Positions 24,501-39,500 of a stretch of 64,000 nucleotides of DNA are shown one piece after another; the stretch's first letter is position 1, and each line of letters begins with the position of its first letter. This stretch comes from Chaenocephalus aceratus. Taxonomy: Eukaryota; Chordata; Actinopteri; Perciformes; Channichthyidae. The position numbers and the translations under genes were made by a program. Below the pieces are notes generated by a model. The model did no database searches. It worked only from the letters and a program-made list of their open reading frames with translations, and was not told the origin of the DNA. The stretch spans positions 19,561,441-19,625,440 of the forward strand of contig CM043798.1 of the NCBI GenBank assembly GCA_023974075.1, in the 5' to 3' direction.

Positions 24501-27500
24501 CTCCATTACAGTGCTGTGCTCAATGCTGTGGTATGTCTACAATCTTCTCTTTAACTCAAAAATCACTCTACAAAACAATGTAAATATTACAGATCCATCC
24601 CAAATGTGTGTCTCCCATCCTACGTGTACTCAATTTGTTGTCTTGAATGTCTCTGCAGGATTGTTGTCACCATTGGCTACTACAGTTTAGTCCTCAACAC
24701 ATCAAACCTGAACGGCGACCCTTTTTTAAACTGCTTCCTGTCTGGCTTAGTACAATTGCCGGCTTACATAATAGCCTTGTTACTGCTCCAATACTGCTCC
24801 AGGCACTTGTGCCAATCTTCTACACTCTTCTTCGGAGGCGTGATGATCCTCTGTGTTCACATCATCCCAACAGGTAATACTTTGCTTTCTATAGATGAAT
24901 AAAACCAACCTGATCTCACCAGAATGCGTGACTCCACCACAGCTCCTTAACACCGCATTGCGTGGTGGACTCACGAACTTTGTTACATTTACGTGGCTGC
25001 ACCACGCAAACAACCCCAATGTAAAGTGAGCTTTTATTCTATAAAAAGTTTTTTAAATCTACTTTATAGCTTGTAATAACTCGCAGGAGGCTTCTTTTAT
25101 TTTATTTGTATTCATAATAATTTTTATTTTTTGTCAGAATGTATTATGGTGCATTATTTACGATTTTTTGTTCTCAAAAAACAGTGCATTGTGTGTAATA
25201 CAACTGCGATTTTTATTAAATTAGTTAGTTTTTAAGGAAGGCCAGAGCTTCAGCAGTGTCCAATAGCTTGTTCCCTTTAGTTAACGTTTTTTAAAAGAAC
25301 ATTATATTCTGATTTGATCATGTCCCCTTTATTGTATTACGGAGAGCAATGTGAGCATCCATTCCCATTGGATAACGGAGGATTTTACACCAGGAAGTAA
25401 GTATTCTCTTTACTGTCGATTGATTTTACAGTGCTATCTGCACTACTCATCAACTCAAAAACACCAGATTATCCTTGTTGATTACACAACATTGATTGGT
25501 TTAAATTGTGTACAATGCTTTTGTAATTTTCCCCTTCGATTCGGAGAAACAAATATGTGTTCAGTTTAGGATGGCCGATACCCAGAATCCTCAGCTATCG
25601 TTTGGGACTTGTGCTTTGCTTGACAAACCCCGTGATTTGTCCTCAAGCTCTGTGATTGGTTGTTGGAGGGGAATAAAACCCATCGACGGCACACTATTCA
25701 AAACAGGAATCGAACGTCTCCTACCCCCCCCTTAGGTCACAGGCTCCTCCAACAGTGCAACACAATAAAACAGATACACAGAAAAAATGGTGCAAGTCAA
25801 TACAAATAATAAAATAGTAAAAAGTGAAATAGTGCAATAAGAGTCTATAGGCTACAAGTGATTGGAATATGATATATTAGACAAATCATTTCTAAGTAGC
25901 AGCCAGATTAATGCTATGGATGTTATTTCAAAGTTCAGGTGTTTAATAGTCTTATGGCCTGTGGGATGAAACTGTCCCTGAGTCTGGTGGTTTTAGTCCG
26001 GATGTAAGATAAGATAAGATAAGATAAGATGGTACTTTATTGATCCCAATTTGGGAAATTGTTTTTGTTGCAGCAGCATAAAAGACAAGGCATTTTACAA
26101 TAAAACAAAATTACAAATAAACAAGAATAGAAAAAAAAGAAAATAGAAAATATACGTGTTGAAATAGATATTATATATGCAAATATACATATTCAAAAAT
26201 ATATGACAATGGAATATGGAATATCAAATATTGAACAGATTATGTGTAAAATGTACAGCAAGGTTGTATTACAAGAGAAACTATGGAGCAGAGAGTTCTC
26301 TTTCAGCCAGAGGTGATTTATTGGACAGAGTTATTGCAGTGGGCAGGAATGTGTTCCTGTATCGGTCCTTGTCAGCAGTCTGTTGGAGAAGGAGCTCCGT
26401 TGTCTGTCCAGCTGCAGGTGGAGAGGATGGGTGGGGTTATCCATGATGGACAACAGCCTGTTCAGTGTCCTCCTCTCCACCACAGCTTCAAAGGGGTCCA
26501 GCTTGATGCCGATGACAGACCCAGCTTTCCTGATCAGTTTATTGATCCTGCTGGTGTCACCGGCTCTGATGCTGCCCCCCCAGCAGACCGCAGCAAAGAA
26601 GAGTGCACTGGCCACAACAGACTAGAAGATCTCCAGCATCTTGCTGCACACGTGGAAGGATCTCAGCTTCCTCAGAAAATAGAGTCTGCTCATCCCCTTC
26701 TCGTACACAGCGTCAGTGTTGATCCTCCAGTTCAGCCCATAAGTGCACTCCCAGGTACTTGTAGTCCTCCACAACAGCCACATCCTCTCCTAGAATGCGG
26801 CTGTTGTGCCAGACGGCAGCAGACAGAACAGTTTGTGGCTGGGGTGATGGGGGTCTTTTATAATCCTGAGGGCTTTCTTTAAGGTTAACCTGGTATTTTT
26901 ACTCCACTACATTTATTTTAGTTACTTTACAGATTCTGATTAATGATGTGAAATATAAACAACCCTTAAAGCAGACTTTAGTTACACCTGAGTAAAATTC
27001 AGGGAAGGTGATTGTCAAGTGCCAACAATCAGGAGAGATATTTGATTGGAGGACTGGCTTATCTAAAGCCAGTTGAGTAGCACTTGAAATGTTTTGGCTC
27101 TATGAAACCTGATGTACTTATATGATTCTGTTTTCTTCAAGCTTGTATTTTGTTGGTCGAACGCACTTATTGTAAGTCGCTTTGGATAAAAGCGTCAGCT
27201 AAATGAAATGTAATGTAATGTAATGATTGTTGGTGCTTGAGAAGACTAAATATTTATCTGCAGATCCCTATAAAGTATATACATTACTCGTTATTCTCTA
27301 CAAATATTTAATTAAAAACTGTATATAATTGCTATTTTGGACATCCCTTTTCAAGATTTCAATATTACTCTAAACGTGTAATAACGTGCTTTAACCAGTA
27401 GGAGGTATGGGTTAAAAACAAGCGGCAAACTCTGGGGAACAGCCGGGAAGCCAATACGGAAGTGCCACACACTGCAGTTCATACATGGGCCGCTAGGGAC

Positions 27501-30500
27501 TGGCTGCAGAAAGGAGCAATTTCCATAGACCCCCATGTTAAAATGCCCAACTTTACAGCAGAAAAAAACATGTTTCTACCCATGGATGCAATAAATATTA
27601 TTATCGATATAGTTAGATTCCACCTTCATGATTACTGGAGTGAATTTTTTTCTAACACGACCTTTTTATTTATATTAGGTCTTAAAATTGTTGCATAAAT
27701 TAGGGCGTGGTCACGTTGATGGACACGTACATGCCTCACTGTCAGCTAACAGCAACCAGTGATGCCAACTTGGCGATATTCTCGTTAAATTTGGTGGCTT
27801 TCCAAACCCTCCGGCTACTTATTTGTGTCAAAAGCGACTAACGACTAATCTAACGATTTATAATGGTGTTATTAGGGACTTTTCTGGTGTTTGGAGACTC
27901 ACGTATTGTTCTGCAGTTAACGAGCCGCGGGTGCTGCCGTGAGCCCCGCCTCCCTCCCATAGTACTCACAGGCGCTCAGACTGACAGTTGCCTGGCTGCA
28001 GCAGAGCTGCTGCTGCAGTCAGAGCAGAGAGGAGACAACCACACTCCCCCGCGTCGAGACTGAAAATGAATTGCGCATGCGCCAAATGCCAAGCCGTCCT
28101 GGTTTTGAGCAGGATTTAAATGTAAATGTTTCTTCACTCACTTTCACACTATAATAAATAACTGCCTTTGCTTCGCTTTGACTCACACAGCCTCAGTCAC
28201 TCAATCACCTCGTCCACTGTGTGTGTGTGTCTCTCTGTGACAAACATCATGGCACAGTCTAAATTGTATTCTCAAAAATACAGAAAGGAGTGGGAATCAA
28301 ACCCTGAGTATAAAGGATGGTTGAAGCCATTTATTGGAGATGACACACGGGCATACTGCCTTTATTGTAAGGGGGATTTCTATGCCAAACTCTCTGACAT
28401 CAAGAAGCATGTTAAAACCCAAAAACATACTCAAAAGGCAAAGACATTTCTGATCTACTGTCGTCTGGATTTAACTCCGGTGGTTTCAAGTTTTGATCCT
28501 TGAAGGGTTGGGAACGTTTTTTGTACTCCCCTCTACCAAGCTCTCTCCTACAGCCGCCATTACATGATATGCAAATTGGGTGATGACGTCATTTAGCAAA
28601 TTCTGGCGACTTTTCGGACAGCTAATAGCTACTTTCCTTACTATGGAGTTGGCAACACTGACAGCAACTTGTCCACTCTGCTAGGCTACAACCATAGAGG
28701 CTACAACGTTAGTTAGTCATAGCTGTACTTGACCCTTTAGCTTTAGCCGTGTTCGTGGTGATTGTGCCTTTTAGGGAATATTGTTACAAATATCAGACAA
28801 TTAAAATGTCGTGCTGTGCGCTTGAATGTACTAACAGAACTTCCAAGAAGTCTAAAATGATAATATTATACATGTTAATCCCGTTCGCAGGTGTTTGTGT
28901 GCTTGGTAGCTTAGCTTGTTATTAGCCAGTTAAGGACGTAACCCTTTATGCATACATACACATTTTAGTTTATGATTCAGCCTTGGGTAAGACTTTTATA
29001 GTCTATGGCTATGACGCCCATAAAGCTAAACGGGAGAAAATGTTAATAGGGGACCCAATTATCCCAGTGGTGGCCGCCGGAGCTAACGGAGCCACAGGGG
29101 GCTAGCTCCAGTCGGCGTCCCAGAGCTAGCCCACTGCGGCTCCGTTAGGTCCGGGCGGTGGAGTCCGTCTTTTCTCAACGTGTGAATGACAAGCATTAAG
29201 AATAACAAAATATAGCTAATTCTCTTGCAGATTGTCTCATTTGATTATGAATGTAACGTTTATATAGGGGAACTACACTGTTAGCAGTAACTTGGTATGC
29301 ATGTATTTCATGTTAGCTTAGCTTCTTAGCCTGAGCTAGCTCTGTTTACTTCCAGTTCGGAGGCAGCAGGTCCCGCCTCGGCTCCGCCTCTTTGCCCTTA
29401 TTTGGAGCAGGCTCTGATTAGACTCTGACGTCACAGTCGAGCCGTTAGTGGCCGACTCCGCCTACTAAGGCCTTCACGGCAACTCTGCAGAATTCTATGG
29501 GTGACGTCACGGACACTACGTCCATTTATATATACAGTCTATGGTTAAAACATAGGTTAAATAGCTGTCAAGTTTACAGTGTTAACAAAATAAAATATAC
29601 TGCTGTTTCTGGTTTAGTTTACGACGGATATATTCTGTTATTGTTTTGATATTTGTAACACAAAAGAGATGGAAAAAACCCACAGCAACACATAAAAGAT
29701 GGTCTTAACATGACCCAGCGGTCTAGTAAAAAACAATAATATCAAAACAAATAATTACTACTAACTTTATTGTGAAATTAAAACAGAACGGTAAAAGAAT
29801 AGTTTCCGGTCTATTCTGAGCCCGATCTCTGTAGATAAATAAAGAACTACGACAGATGTGTAATATTTACAATGCATGCATGCGATGACTTTCAAAGAGT
29901 AAAGCAAGCACTGCTGAATAAAGTGTGATTTATCTTTTATGAAACGTTTTTTTTTCATATGGAATGCAGTTGGAGGTCAACCAATCACAGAGCTTGAGGC
30001 AACGCGGAACAATAGCTGAGGATTCTGGGTAGTGTAGTGTCTTCGGCCATCCTAAACTGAACAAATATTTGTTTCTCCGAATCGAAGGGGAAAATTACAA
30101 AAGCATTGCACACAACTTAAACCAATCAATGTTGTGTAATCAACAAGGATAATCTGGTGTTTTTGAGTTGATGAGTAGTGCAGATAGCACTGTAAAATCA
30201 ATCGACAGTAAGGAGAATACTTACTTTCGGGGTAAAATCCTCCGTTATCCAATGGGAATGGATGCTCACATTGCTCTCCGTATTACAATAAAGGGGACAT
30301 GATCAAATCGGAATATAATGTTCTTTTAAAAAACGTTAACTAAAAGGGAACAATCTATTTGACACAGCTGAAGTTCTGGCCTTCCTTAAAAACTAACTAA
30401 TTTAATAAAAATCACAGTTGTATTACACACAATGCACTGTTTTTTGAGAACAAAAATTCGTAACTAATGCACCATAATACATTCTGACGAAAAATAAAAA

Positions 30501-33500
30501 TATATAAAGTAGATTTTAAAAACGTTTTATAGAATAAAAGCTCACTGCAGGACGTTGTAGAAATGCGTGTGTGCACCACGACAAAAGAGCCTCATTCACT
30601 TTACATTGGGGTTGTTTGCGTGGTGCCGACACGTAAATGTAACAAAGTTCGTGAGTCCACCACGCAATGCGGTGTTAAGGAGTCGTGGTGGAGTCACGCA
30701 TTCTGGTGAGATCAGGTTGAATAAAACTGTTCTGTCACACTTAATGGACGGAATGCTAAATCGTTGCAGCATAACATGAAAAACAACATGTACATAGTTC
30801 TGGTTGACAACAGTTGTGATTTTAAACATATATATAAAAGATAAATACCATCTTCTATTGCAATGTGTATTTATATAAACGTCTGTTAAGTCATTTTGGC
30901 CAATTGAGATAAAATAATGATCAACCCTTGCATTTAAAATGTTACAAATTGGGTTTGTGTGGCGACATTCCAAGGACGAATCACAAGCAGCGTACACTCT
31001 TAGGATCCAAATAGATCCAAATTGTACAGCTTAGACTGTTAGGAATTTCATTAGTTTTGCTGGTGATAAAAGTATTGGACTATAGTAAAACAATTAAAAT
31101 ATATAATTTTCACAAGTCAGAAGGAAAAACAAGGCTAATTGAATGGACTTTAGATGTGTTGAATGTATCGTATATTTCATATGCCTCTTCTTCTTATTGC
31201 CTTATAGATTCAGAGATTGTGCCTGTGTTGTTGGAGATTTTGGGCAGATTTGGCATTACATCTGCATTTTGTGTGGTGTACACGTTCTCATCGGAGCTCT
31301 TCCCCACCGTCATCAGAAGCACAGCGATGGGCTGCTGTTCCATGGCTGCTCGCATTGGAACCATCATCTCCCCTTTTATCATTTACCTGGGTAAGTAATA
31401 CGTTTTATATTTTGAGCATTTAGCAAGTGTGAGGGCATTTCTTTCTGATCAATTCAGTTTATTATTATTTTCTTATTTCTGTAGTGTAGAGCTGCAGCTG
31501 TTGTACAGTTGAAGAGTTGATTTGTCCAGCTCCTAAGAATTAATCGATATTCAAACAATTGATTCTGCCTTGTTGAAGCAAAAAGCCAAATATTTGATGG
31601 TTCTTCTCAAATGTAAACATTGTTATGACATATAGAAAGCGTAAGTTGAACATCTGAAGCTTAAGGTATACGGTATACTTACTTTTTTAATTAAAAGTAA
31701 AGAAAAGTCAAATGGGTTTTTCTCTAAGGATTTAATCAGACAGAATAAGCAAACCAAAGGCATTTGTGTAGCCTATGACGCACTGTGAATCACTATTGTT
31801 CACTTTTTTAGCATTTCATTAAAAAAAAAGAGTTTAAAAATCGACATCTTTAATTGAAGCCCTACTGCATTAAGAACGCCCTTGGTCTCTTGTCTTTACT
31901 TCAAGCTTTAGTTTGCTGAAAATGTGCTGAAACAAGTTTTTTTCTTTTTATTCTCTCAAAAATAATTGTTCAGAAAGCATAGAACCGTTGTTATTTTGTT
32001 CATCTCAATTACAATACACACAGTCGTACAAGTAATTATATTTGTTTAATGAGTCATTCCTTGCCTTTATTGTGGTATTTTCTGCTTTTTTAAAGGACAA
32101 TACAACAAGTCATTACCATACATATTGATGGGTGGGTTTGCCCTTTGTGGGGCCCTCTTGTGTTTCCTGCTGCCAGAAACTTTTGGAAAGCCTTTACCAG
32201 AAACCATGGCACAAATGCAGCTGATATGCAGGTGAGCGTACACTACACTACAGCAAGTTGCACTACTCACATACTGCATGCCTACTCGTCACAGTGTTTC
32301 TTTATACACGTCTCTACTACAGATGTAGTTCCAAGTCCTCTTGATCACATTAAGATTCTGTATCATCATAGTTAAGGGGAAACTCTTTACCACTCTCACT
32401 GATTAATAATAATAATAATAGATTTATTTTGTTAGCGCTTTTACAGGTGCTCAAAGACGCTTTACAGATATAGTGAAAAGAAAAGAACAACAAATAAATA
32501 TAGTTAAAAAATCAAGCAATACAAAAACAATCACACATTAAAAGCCAGATTGAAGAGGTGAGTTTTTGTAAGTTTTTTGAAGGTGGTGAGGTCAGTGCAG
32601 TTGGCTTCTGATGAGCGGAGGCGGTGTGGTGGTGCAGCAGGTCTGTGAGGTAGGGGGGGGCCTGGTTGTTGAGGGCTTTGTGAGCAATGAGGAGGACTTT
32701 GAAGTCGATTCTTTGTCGGACGGGGAGCCAGTGGAGGTTCTGGAGGATGGGAGTGATGTGGTCTCGGGAGCGGGTGTGGGTGAGGAGGGAGCAGAGTTCT
32801 GGATATGTTGGAGTTTATTGATCAGGTTGGATGAATGAATGAATGAATGAAAACTATATTACAGACTCAGGGTCCAGATAAAAGACAAGACATTACATAG
32901 ATAAAAGACAAGACATTACCTATATAAAAGACAAGGCATTAGATATAATAAATTACATACATAGCATAAAAAGAATTCATCGTAAGAATAATTTAAATCA
33001 GTGTCCGACAAAGAGACAACTATACCATTTCAAACCGGAGAGACGTGATGTAAGAATTACATATTTATTGTTACACGTCATATGAATAAAATGATTGTCA
33101 TGATAATACAACAAGAGAATGTAATGGTGTTTGGCGATTAGGCCCCGGTTTGCAGGATAATCATTCAGGAGGGAAAGCACCACTCCGATGAAATCCCCGG
33201 GGTCTAGACACTGGTGGTGGTGCTGAGTAGGTGAGACCGGTCTGAAGAAGGACGGTTTAACTTTGTCCTGGAGGAGACTGGAGGCGAGAGGGGTGGATTG
33301 CGGGGGTTGCGGTCATCTGCAAATGACAACTGACAGGGAGGAAGAGCAGGCATTTAAGGAATTTAGCATGTGCAGCTATTGGCTGCTGAGGGGTGACGCC
33401 CTCATATTTAATGAGGGGGGAAGGGAGCCATCGAGTGACGTAGTAAGTGACTCGTGTTAGGTCTTCCTTATTGAACTTGCGCTAAGCTTCATGATGGTAT

Positions 33501-36500
33501 GCCGTAGAGCAGGGATGGGAAAATGGCGGCCCGCGGGCCGCATGCGGCCCCCACCTCCTCTTTTTGCGGCCCTCAGATTAATTTATAAACAACGTAATTA
33601 ATAAAAAAATGTTTTAAAAAAAACATTTATCTTTTTTACTTGTAGTACTGATACCGTCCAATAGACTCCTAGTTACGTCGCGAGCTGCGTAGATAATTTC
33701 AAATACTGCGAAATAATCTGTGACGCATTTGTGTGTATTGTGTTTGTTTCCCGGGGAAACAAACACAAGAAACACCAGCTGTTGTTATGCCTGCTGTGAC
33801 GTTAAGTTGCCTCTTGTAATGATGCCATTACACAACACACTCTCACTCCCTAATCGTCCAATAGCGACGTTTGGTCAGTGTCCGTGGAGTCCAATTGTGA
33901 CGCTCCTAGGCTCCTTCGGCGTCATAAAGGGACGCAAATAGCTTTCAACTGATTGCAATGTATTCCCATCTGCGTCGGGATTTGACGCTCATGGAAGCAC
34001 GGCATTCGTTTGTGTCGGCTGCCCTGAAAGGTAATGTGAGCGTCCATTCCCATTGGATAACGGAGAATTGTACACCCGGATGTAAGTATTCCTCTTACTG
34101 TCGATTGATTTTACAGTGATATCTGCACTACTCATCGACTAAAAAACCCCAGATTATCCTTATTAATTACACAACATTGATTGGCTTAAATTGTGTGCAA
34201 TGCTTTTGTATTTTTCCCCTTCGATTCGGAGAAACAAATATTTGTTCTGAGTAAAGGATGGCAGAAGACACTACACTACCCAGAATCCCCAGCTATCGTT
34301 TGGACTACACCATGTGCTCTGTTTGACAAACCCCGTGATAGTCCTCAAGCTCTGTGATTGGAGAGTGTGCTCCGAGGGTTAAGCCGATTCTCGAACAGCA
34401 CTTGAAATGGGATGGAACCACGGTAGACTGTCCAAAACTGGATTTGAACGGGTCCACCGCGTCCCCCCTCCCCCACCCCGTCCCCAGAACTACACATGCT
34501 GGCTATCCTGTTTCGCAACATGTTCTCTATGGCACGTCTCTACTGGGAGTTGTAGTTTAAAAAGACGTTTTCGTATTTCCCATAATAAGAAGTTGCCAGT
34601 ATTAAACTGTGTACATCCCTGGAGGTTTATGGGACAGGAAACACTCACATGTAAAATATATAATTAATAAATGGGTGAAAATTGCTTGTGCCCATTATGG
34701 GCAGTATTAATATATATACCCACATGCCAGCTAAGGTCAGAAGAGCTTTATTTAACAGCTGGTCTTATGTTTGTGACCCCTGTGATAACATTACATTACA
34801 TTACATTAATTGATAAGCCTGAAACATGCACTTGTCAAGGTTCAGAGGCACATTTTGCAAATATGGCAGTAGCCATCGATCAGCTTAAGATAAGATATAC
34901 TTTATTGATGCCAAGTTGGAACATTTGCGTTACATCAGCATGTGTAACAGTTAAATATGCAGTTGTATTTATTTGAAAATCATTTAGTATAATCACACAA
35001 ATTCTGTGTTTTATATTCAACAATTCTGTGTTCTTTATTTATTGATTGTTCAATACCTGACAAGGCCGGAGATGAAATATCTACATACATCTTATAAGAG
35101 TATAATACATTATGTATAATATCAGTTAAAATAAGTGCTTCAACATAGTTAACATTGCTGGAGGTATGCACAAATATTGATAGATGTCTTGTAATGCACT
35201 ATTGAGGAACCTGCAACCCAAGTTTTTCATTCAGTGCAGAACTACACCACAGTTGTGTAGGCCTATATGATATGTCAATAAACCTTAGAAAATCTTGAAA
35301 TCTTGAAAGGGATGTGCAAAATAGTCATTACATACAGTCTTTAATTAACTATTAGTAGAGAATAACGAGTAATGAATATACTTTATAGGGATCGTATTAA
35401 TATCTAATAATAAAAATAATTAAATTCAATAACATGCTTTAACCACCAGGTGTCCCTTTATCTCAGCTGTGCACCTTTATGGTGTAAATACCAAGTCATT
35501 GTTTTGCAAGTCCAAGTCAAGTCTCAAGTCTTTGCGCTCAAGTCCGAGTCAAGTCTCAAGTCTTTGCGCTCAAGTCCAAGTCAAGTCTCAAGTCAGGATG
35601 GGCAAGTTCAAGTCAAGTCCAAGTCCTAAACTTTGACAAAACGAGTCATAAACAAGTCATTATGTGTTTTTCACCAAATGTAATGACATCCATCAACAGA
35701 ATAATACTTAATAATCAAACTGCTCTTTATTAGTCACATTCATAATTTAATAATCCATTTTCTCTCTGCTGGTAAAGTAACGTGTTTTTTTTCTATTTTA
35801 AGAGGGAACAATAAGGTAAGGCTACCGTGGCGGTTTGATTCAGAAGGAGTTTAATGTATAAAATCCCTGATGTTGAGGTGACCAGAATGTTTATTTCCAC
35901 TGTGTACAACATTTTGTAAGGGACCCACAATCTATCTTTATGCCAGGGATAATGTGCAACGTGACGGTCTCTATGGGGAAGAGAACACCGGCATCTAGAT
36001 CCCGCTGCAGGTGGTACTTTAACTATATTTTGATGCTAATACTTTTGTACTTTTACTTGTAACATTTTGAATGCAGGACTTTTTATTGTAACCGAGTATT
36101 CCTACACTCAGGTACTTTTGTACTCAAGTACAAGATCTGAAATTCTCCCACCTCTGACAGTAAATCCTGAGTGGTTACCAAAATAAAGGTAACCAAAAAA
36201 GGTTATTTTCATTTTACAAATCCTGCACTCAGCTTTGCTTTCTCCAATATCATTGAAAAGCAGCCAGATGCTGCTTCTTTTTTCGGTTTTTGCTCATTTC
36301 TTGACTTTTTCCGACGCACTTGCATTTAAATCCGTCTCCCCGTCGCTCTGTGCAGCTACACCTGCTGTGCCCCCCACCCTTCTTTCACATAATGGTATGA
36401 TCCTAGTTTGTTCTCGCATATGATTGGCCGCATGGTGGCCCAGCTAAATAAAGTCCCGCCCCTGCCTGCAAGGATTCTCAGCAAGAGTAGGAGCGGCTGA

Positions 36501-39500
36501 AGATTCTGCTCTCCCCGACGGGAGTCTGCTCTTCTAGCGGCAGCTCGCGATCGGCGTGTTGGAGACCTCTGAATTAAATGATCAAGTCACCTCAAGTTAG
36601 AAGGCTCAAGTCCAAGTCAAGTCCCGAGTCATTGGTGTTCAAGTCCAAGTCGAGTCGCAAGTGTTTTGTGATTTTGTCAAGTCGAGTCTCAAGTCATCAA
36701 ATTGGTGACTCCACACCTCTGGTAAATACAGACTATCTACTAATTGGATCAAATATAAAAGTGAGCCGAATTAGTGTTAATACTGCAAGGAGACGTATTG
36801 TGTGAAAAGAAATGTAAGATGTTGTTTAATGGCTGATATATTTATGATCCACGTCACGTTTTCAGTTCCTCATGTTTGTCTAGAGGTCTTCTCATCAGGG
36901 CTCTATAAATACAGAACTACGGCAGATATGTAATATGTAATGCAGCCGAACCGTGTATTACAATGCCGGTATGTGATGACTTTCAAAGAGAAAAGCAAGC
37001 ACACTCGGAATAAAGTATTATTATTTTTTTTTTTAAATGTTTTCGGTCTGTTTCCGGTATTTGTTAATGACGATGTGCTGTGAGATGTGAGACTGGAATT
37101 GCACAGGGAAAAAATAACGTAGGCTATCTTTAGATGCGGATTTTGTTAAACTAATATGTTTAGGCTGTGGACCAACACCATACATTGACCGGGAAGGGGG
37201 TAGCAATAAAGATAACACCATTAAACAGTTACACAACATAACAGAAATAATATCGATAGCAGCGTCCCTAGCAACCACCTTGGTAACAATGAAAACGTCG
37301 CGATTTCCTGAAGTAATCTTCGTAATAACTAGCAAACTAAAGATCATGTACATCCACTGCACACATAATCTGAAATAACAACTCATATTTCTCGCATCAA
37401 ATGACATCAAAACGCATTTTAATGGCCAAACTAACTTTAAAATAGGCATTTTCCACCGAGAATAAAACGAAGTTCGGCCATGTTTTCTTTTTCTGCAGGG
37501 AGAAATTTGAAGATCATGTGACATAGACGCCAGCCATCGGAATGAATGGTGAAAAAAACGGGGTTTGTCAAACAGAGCACATGGTGTAGTCCAAACGATA
37601 GCTGGGGATTATGGGTAGTGTAGTGTCTTCTGCCATCCTTTAAAATATTTGTTTCTCCGAATCGAAGGGGAAAAATACAAAAGCATTGCACACAATTTAA
37701 ACCAATCAATGTTGTGTAATTAACAAGGATAATCTGGTGTTTTTTAGTCGATGAGTAGTGCAGATATCACTGTAAAATCAATCGACAGTAAGAGGAATAC
37801 TTACTTCCGGGTGTACAATTCTCCGTTATCCAATGGGAATGGACGCTCACATTGCCTTTAAGGGCAGCCGACATAAACGAATGCCGTGCTTCCATGAGCG
37901 TCAAATCCCGACGCAGATGGGAATACATTGCAATCAGTTGAAAGCTATTTGCGTCCCTTTATGACGCTGAAGGAGCCTAGGAGCGTCACAATTGGACGCC
38001 ACGGACACTGACCAAACGTCGCTATTGGACGCTTAGGGAGTGAGTGTGTTGCTTTACAAGCTTAAAATTGTTTTTATCATCTGAATTTGGCGAAACAAGT
38101 TTAATATTCTTAAAAACAAGACTTTGTTTATTTGAAATCAGATGAAAACAAACTGTCACGGACCCTGCAGTGTTATCTACAGTGTTGGGACTAACGCGTT
38201 ACTGTAACGCCGTTATTTTTGGCAGTAACTAGTACTCTAACGCATTACTTTTTAAATTCAGTAACTCAGTTACCGTTACTACATGGTGCGTTACTCCGTT
38301 ACTGCGTTAGTTTTTTTATATAGTCAACAGCCAGGTGAACAGAGATGAGAACTGTACTTAAGTACAGTACTTGAGTAAATGTACTTAAATACTTCCTGTG
38401 TCACATGCGGAGACGGGCTGTGGGCGTGTTTGTGTTGTTTACTAACAAGACTATCATGGCGGCGGCGGAGCTCAAGTCTAGTTTCTCCACCTGGAGATAT
38501 TCTCACTATTTCACTTTTGTCGAGCACAAAGAAAATAACGTTTTAGTTAAATGTAAGTTGTGTCCTGGCGGGTCAAAGAGCCTATCTACTGCCCAAACCA
38601 GTCATTCAAATCTCTTAAAACATCTGCAAAAACAACATGCTGGGACTAAGCTAGTAGCTAAGACCACAGAGACTCAGCCGACGCCACTCCACCTCCACCT
38701 GCACCTAAGCAACAGCGGCTGGATTTTAACCAAGGGACTGCTAGCCAGGGAAAAGTCGATAAAGCCATTGCACGGTATGTTGTAGAACACATGCAGGCTA
38801 TTGCTACAGTGGAGTCACCCGCTTTCAGGGAGCTAGTTAGCATGATAGCAAGTCCGGGCGGCACACGGCATATGAAACGGAAAACTTTTTCCAACTACCT
38901 GGAGAAAGAATATACAAAAATGTAAAGCCAGCTAATATCGATGCTATCCAGATTGCATATAATGCATGTCAAGTTGATCAACAGATTGTATTATTCTCCA
39001 ATGCAATAACAGTACTGAAATGAAGGCTATAAGGGCATTAATATAATGGGAGCCCTTTTTTAAGTAACTAAAACGTTACTTTTCACAGTAACGCATTACT
39101 TTTTGGTGTAAGTAATCAGTAAAGTAACTGTTACTTTTGAAATGAAGTAACTAGTTACTGGTTTTCAGTAACTAGCACAACACTGGTTATCTATGATTAC
39201 TACGCTTTTCATTCATAATTTCAGCGGGAGGGAGGGGGAGTGGTGCTGAGGAAAAGCAGAGTGCGGGCTGACAGGTGTCTGTGTTGACATGCCCCTTAAT
39301 GTCTTATTGTGGAATAAGGGGAATGCAGAGACTGGCTACAAGTGATTTTGAAAATCCAAGCAGATGTTGTGAGCATCTCCCACTGTATGCTCCTTAGAGC
39401 CAGCGGAGATGTCACGTCTCTTACCCTCTGAGTCTCTATTTGTTGTGTTATGGGGCCCTCTAGTGTCTGAACACGGTGGTACCCCATTTCGACAATCCCC

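Larger units (their letters stand above)
27415..29545. mobile_element. Unclassified repeat 'AGCGGCAAACTC', copy 1
   Basis: Starts AGCGGCAAACTCTGGGG and ends ACAGTCTATGG, the same ends as the 662-bp copy in the SLC22 exon at 56028-56689. The flanks TTAAAAACA and TTAAAACA look like a target duplication. The ends are not inverted repeats. A complete hAT (27757-28660) is nested inside. Confidence 0.65.
33831..38052. mobile_element. Element with ~500-bp inverted arms
   Basis: The left arm (33831-34345) and right arm (about 37560-38052) are inverted copies, both starting near ACACACT and CACTCCCTAA, then TCCAATAGCGACG, GGTCAGTGTCCGTGG and AAAGGGACGCAAATAGC. The interior of about 3.2 kb holds a LINE tail (34889-34960), a hAT (35492-36721) and unassigned DNA. 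Either a transposon with long terminal inverted repeats or two facing copies of one repeat. Confidence 0.6.

Noticed and set aside
26283..26882. 199-codon plus-strand frame
   Set aside because: Antisense to LINE reverse-transcriptase coding on the minus strand.
32611..32838. Plus-strand frame with many V, E and G residues
   Set aside because: Antisense of the L2 LINE 3' coding region.
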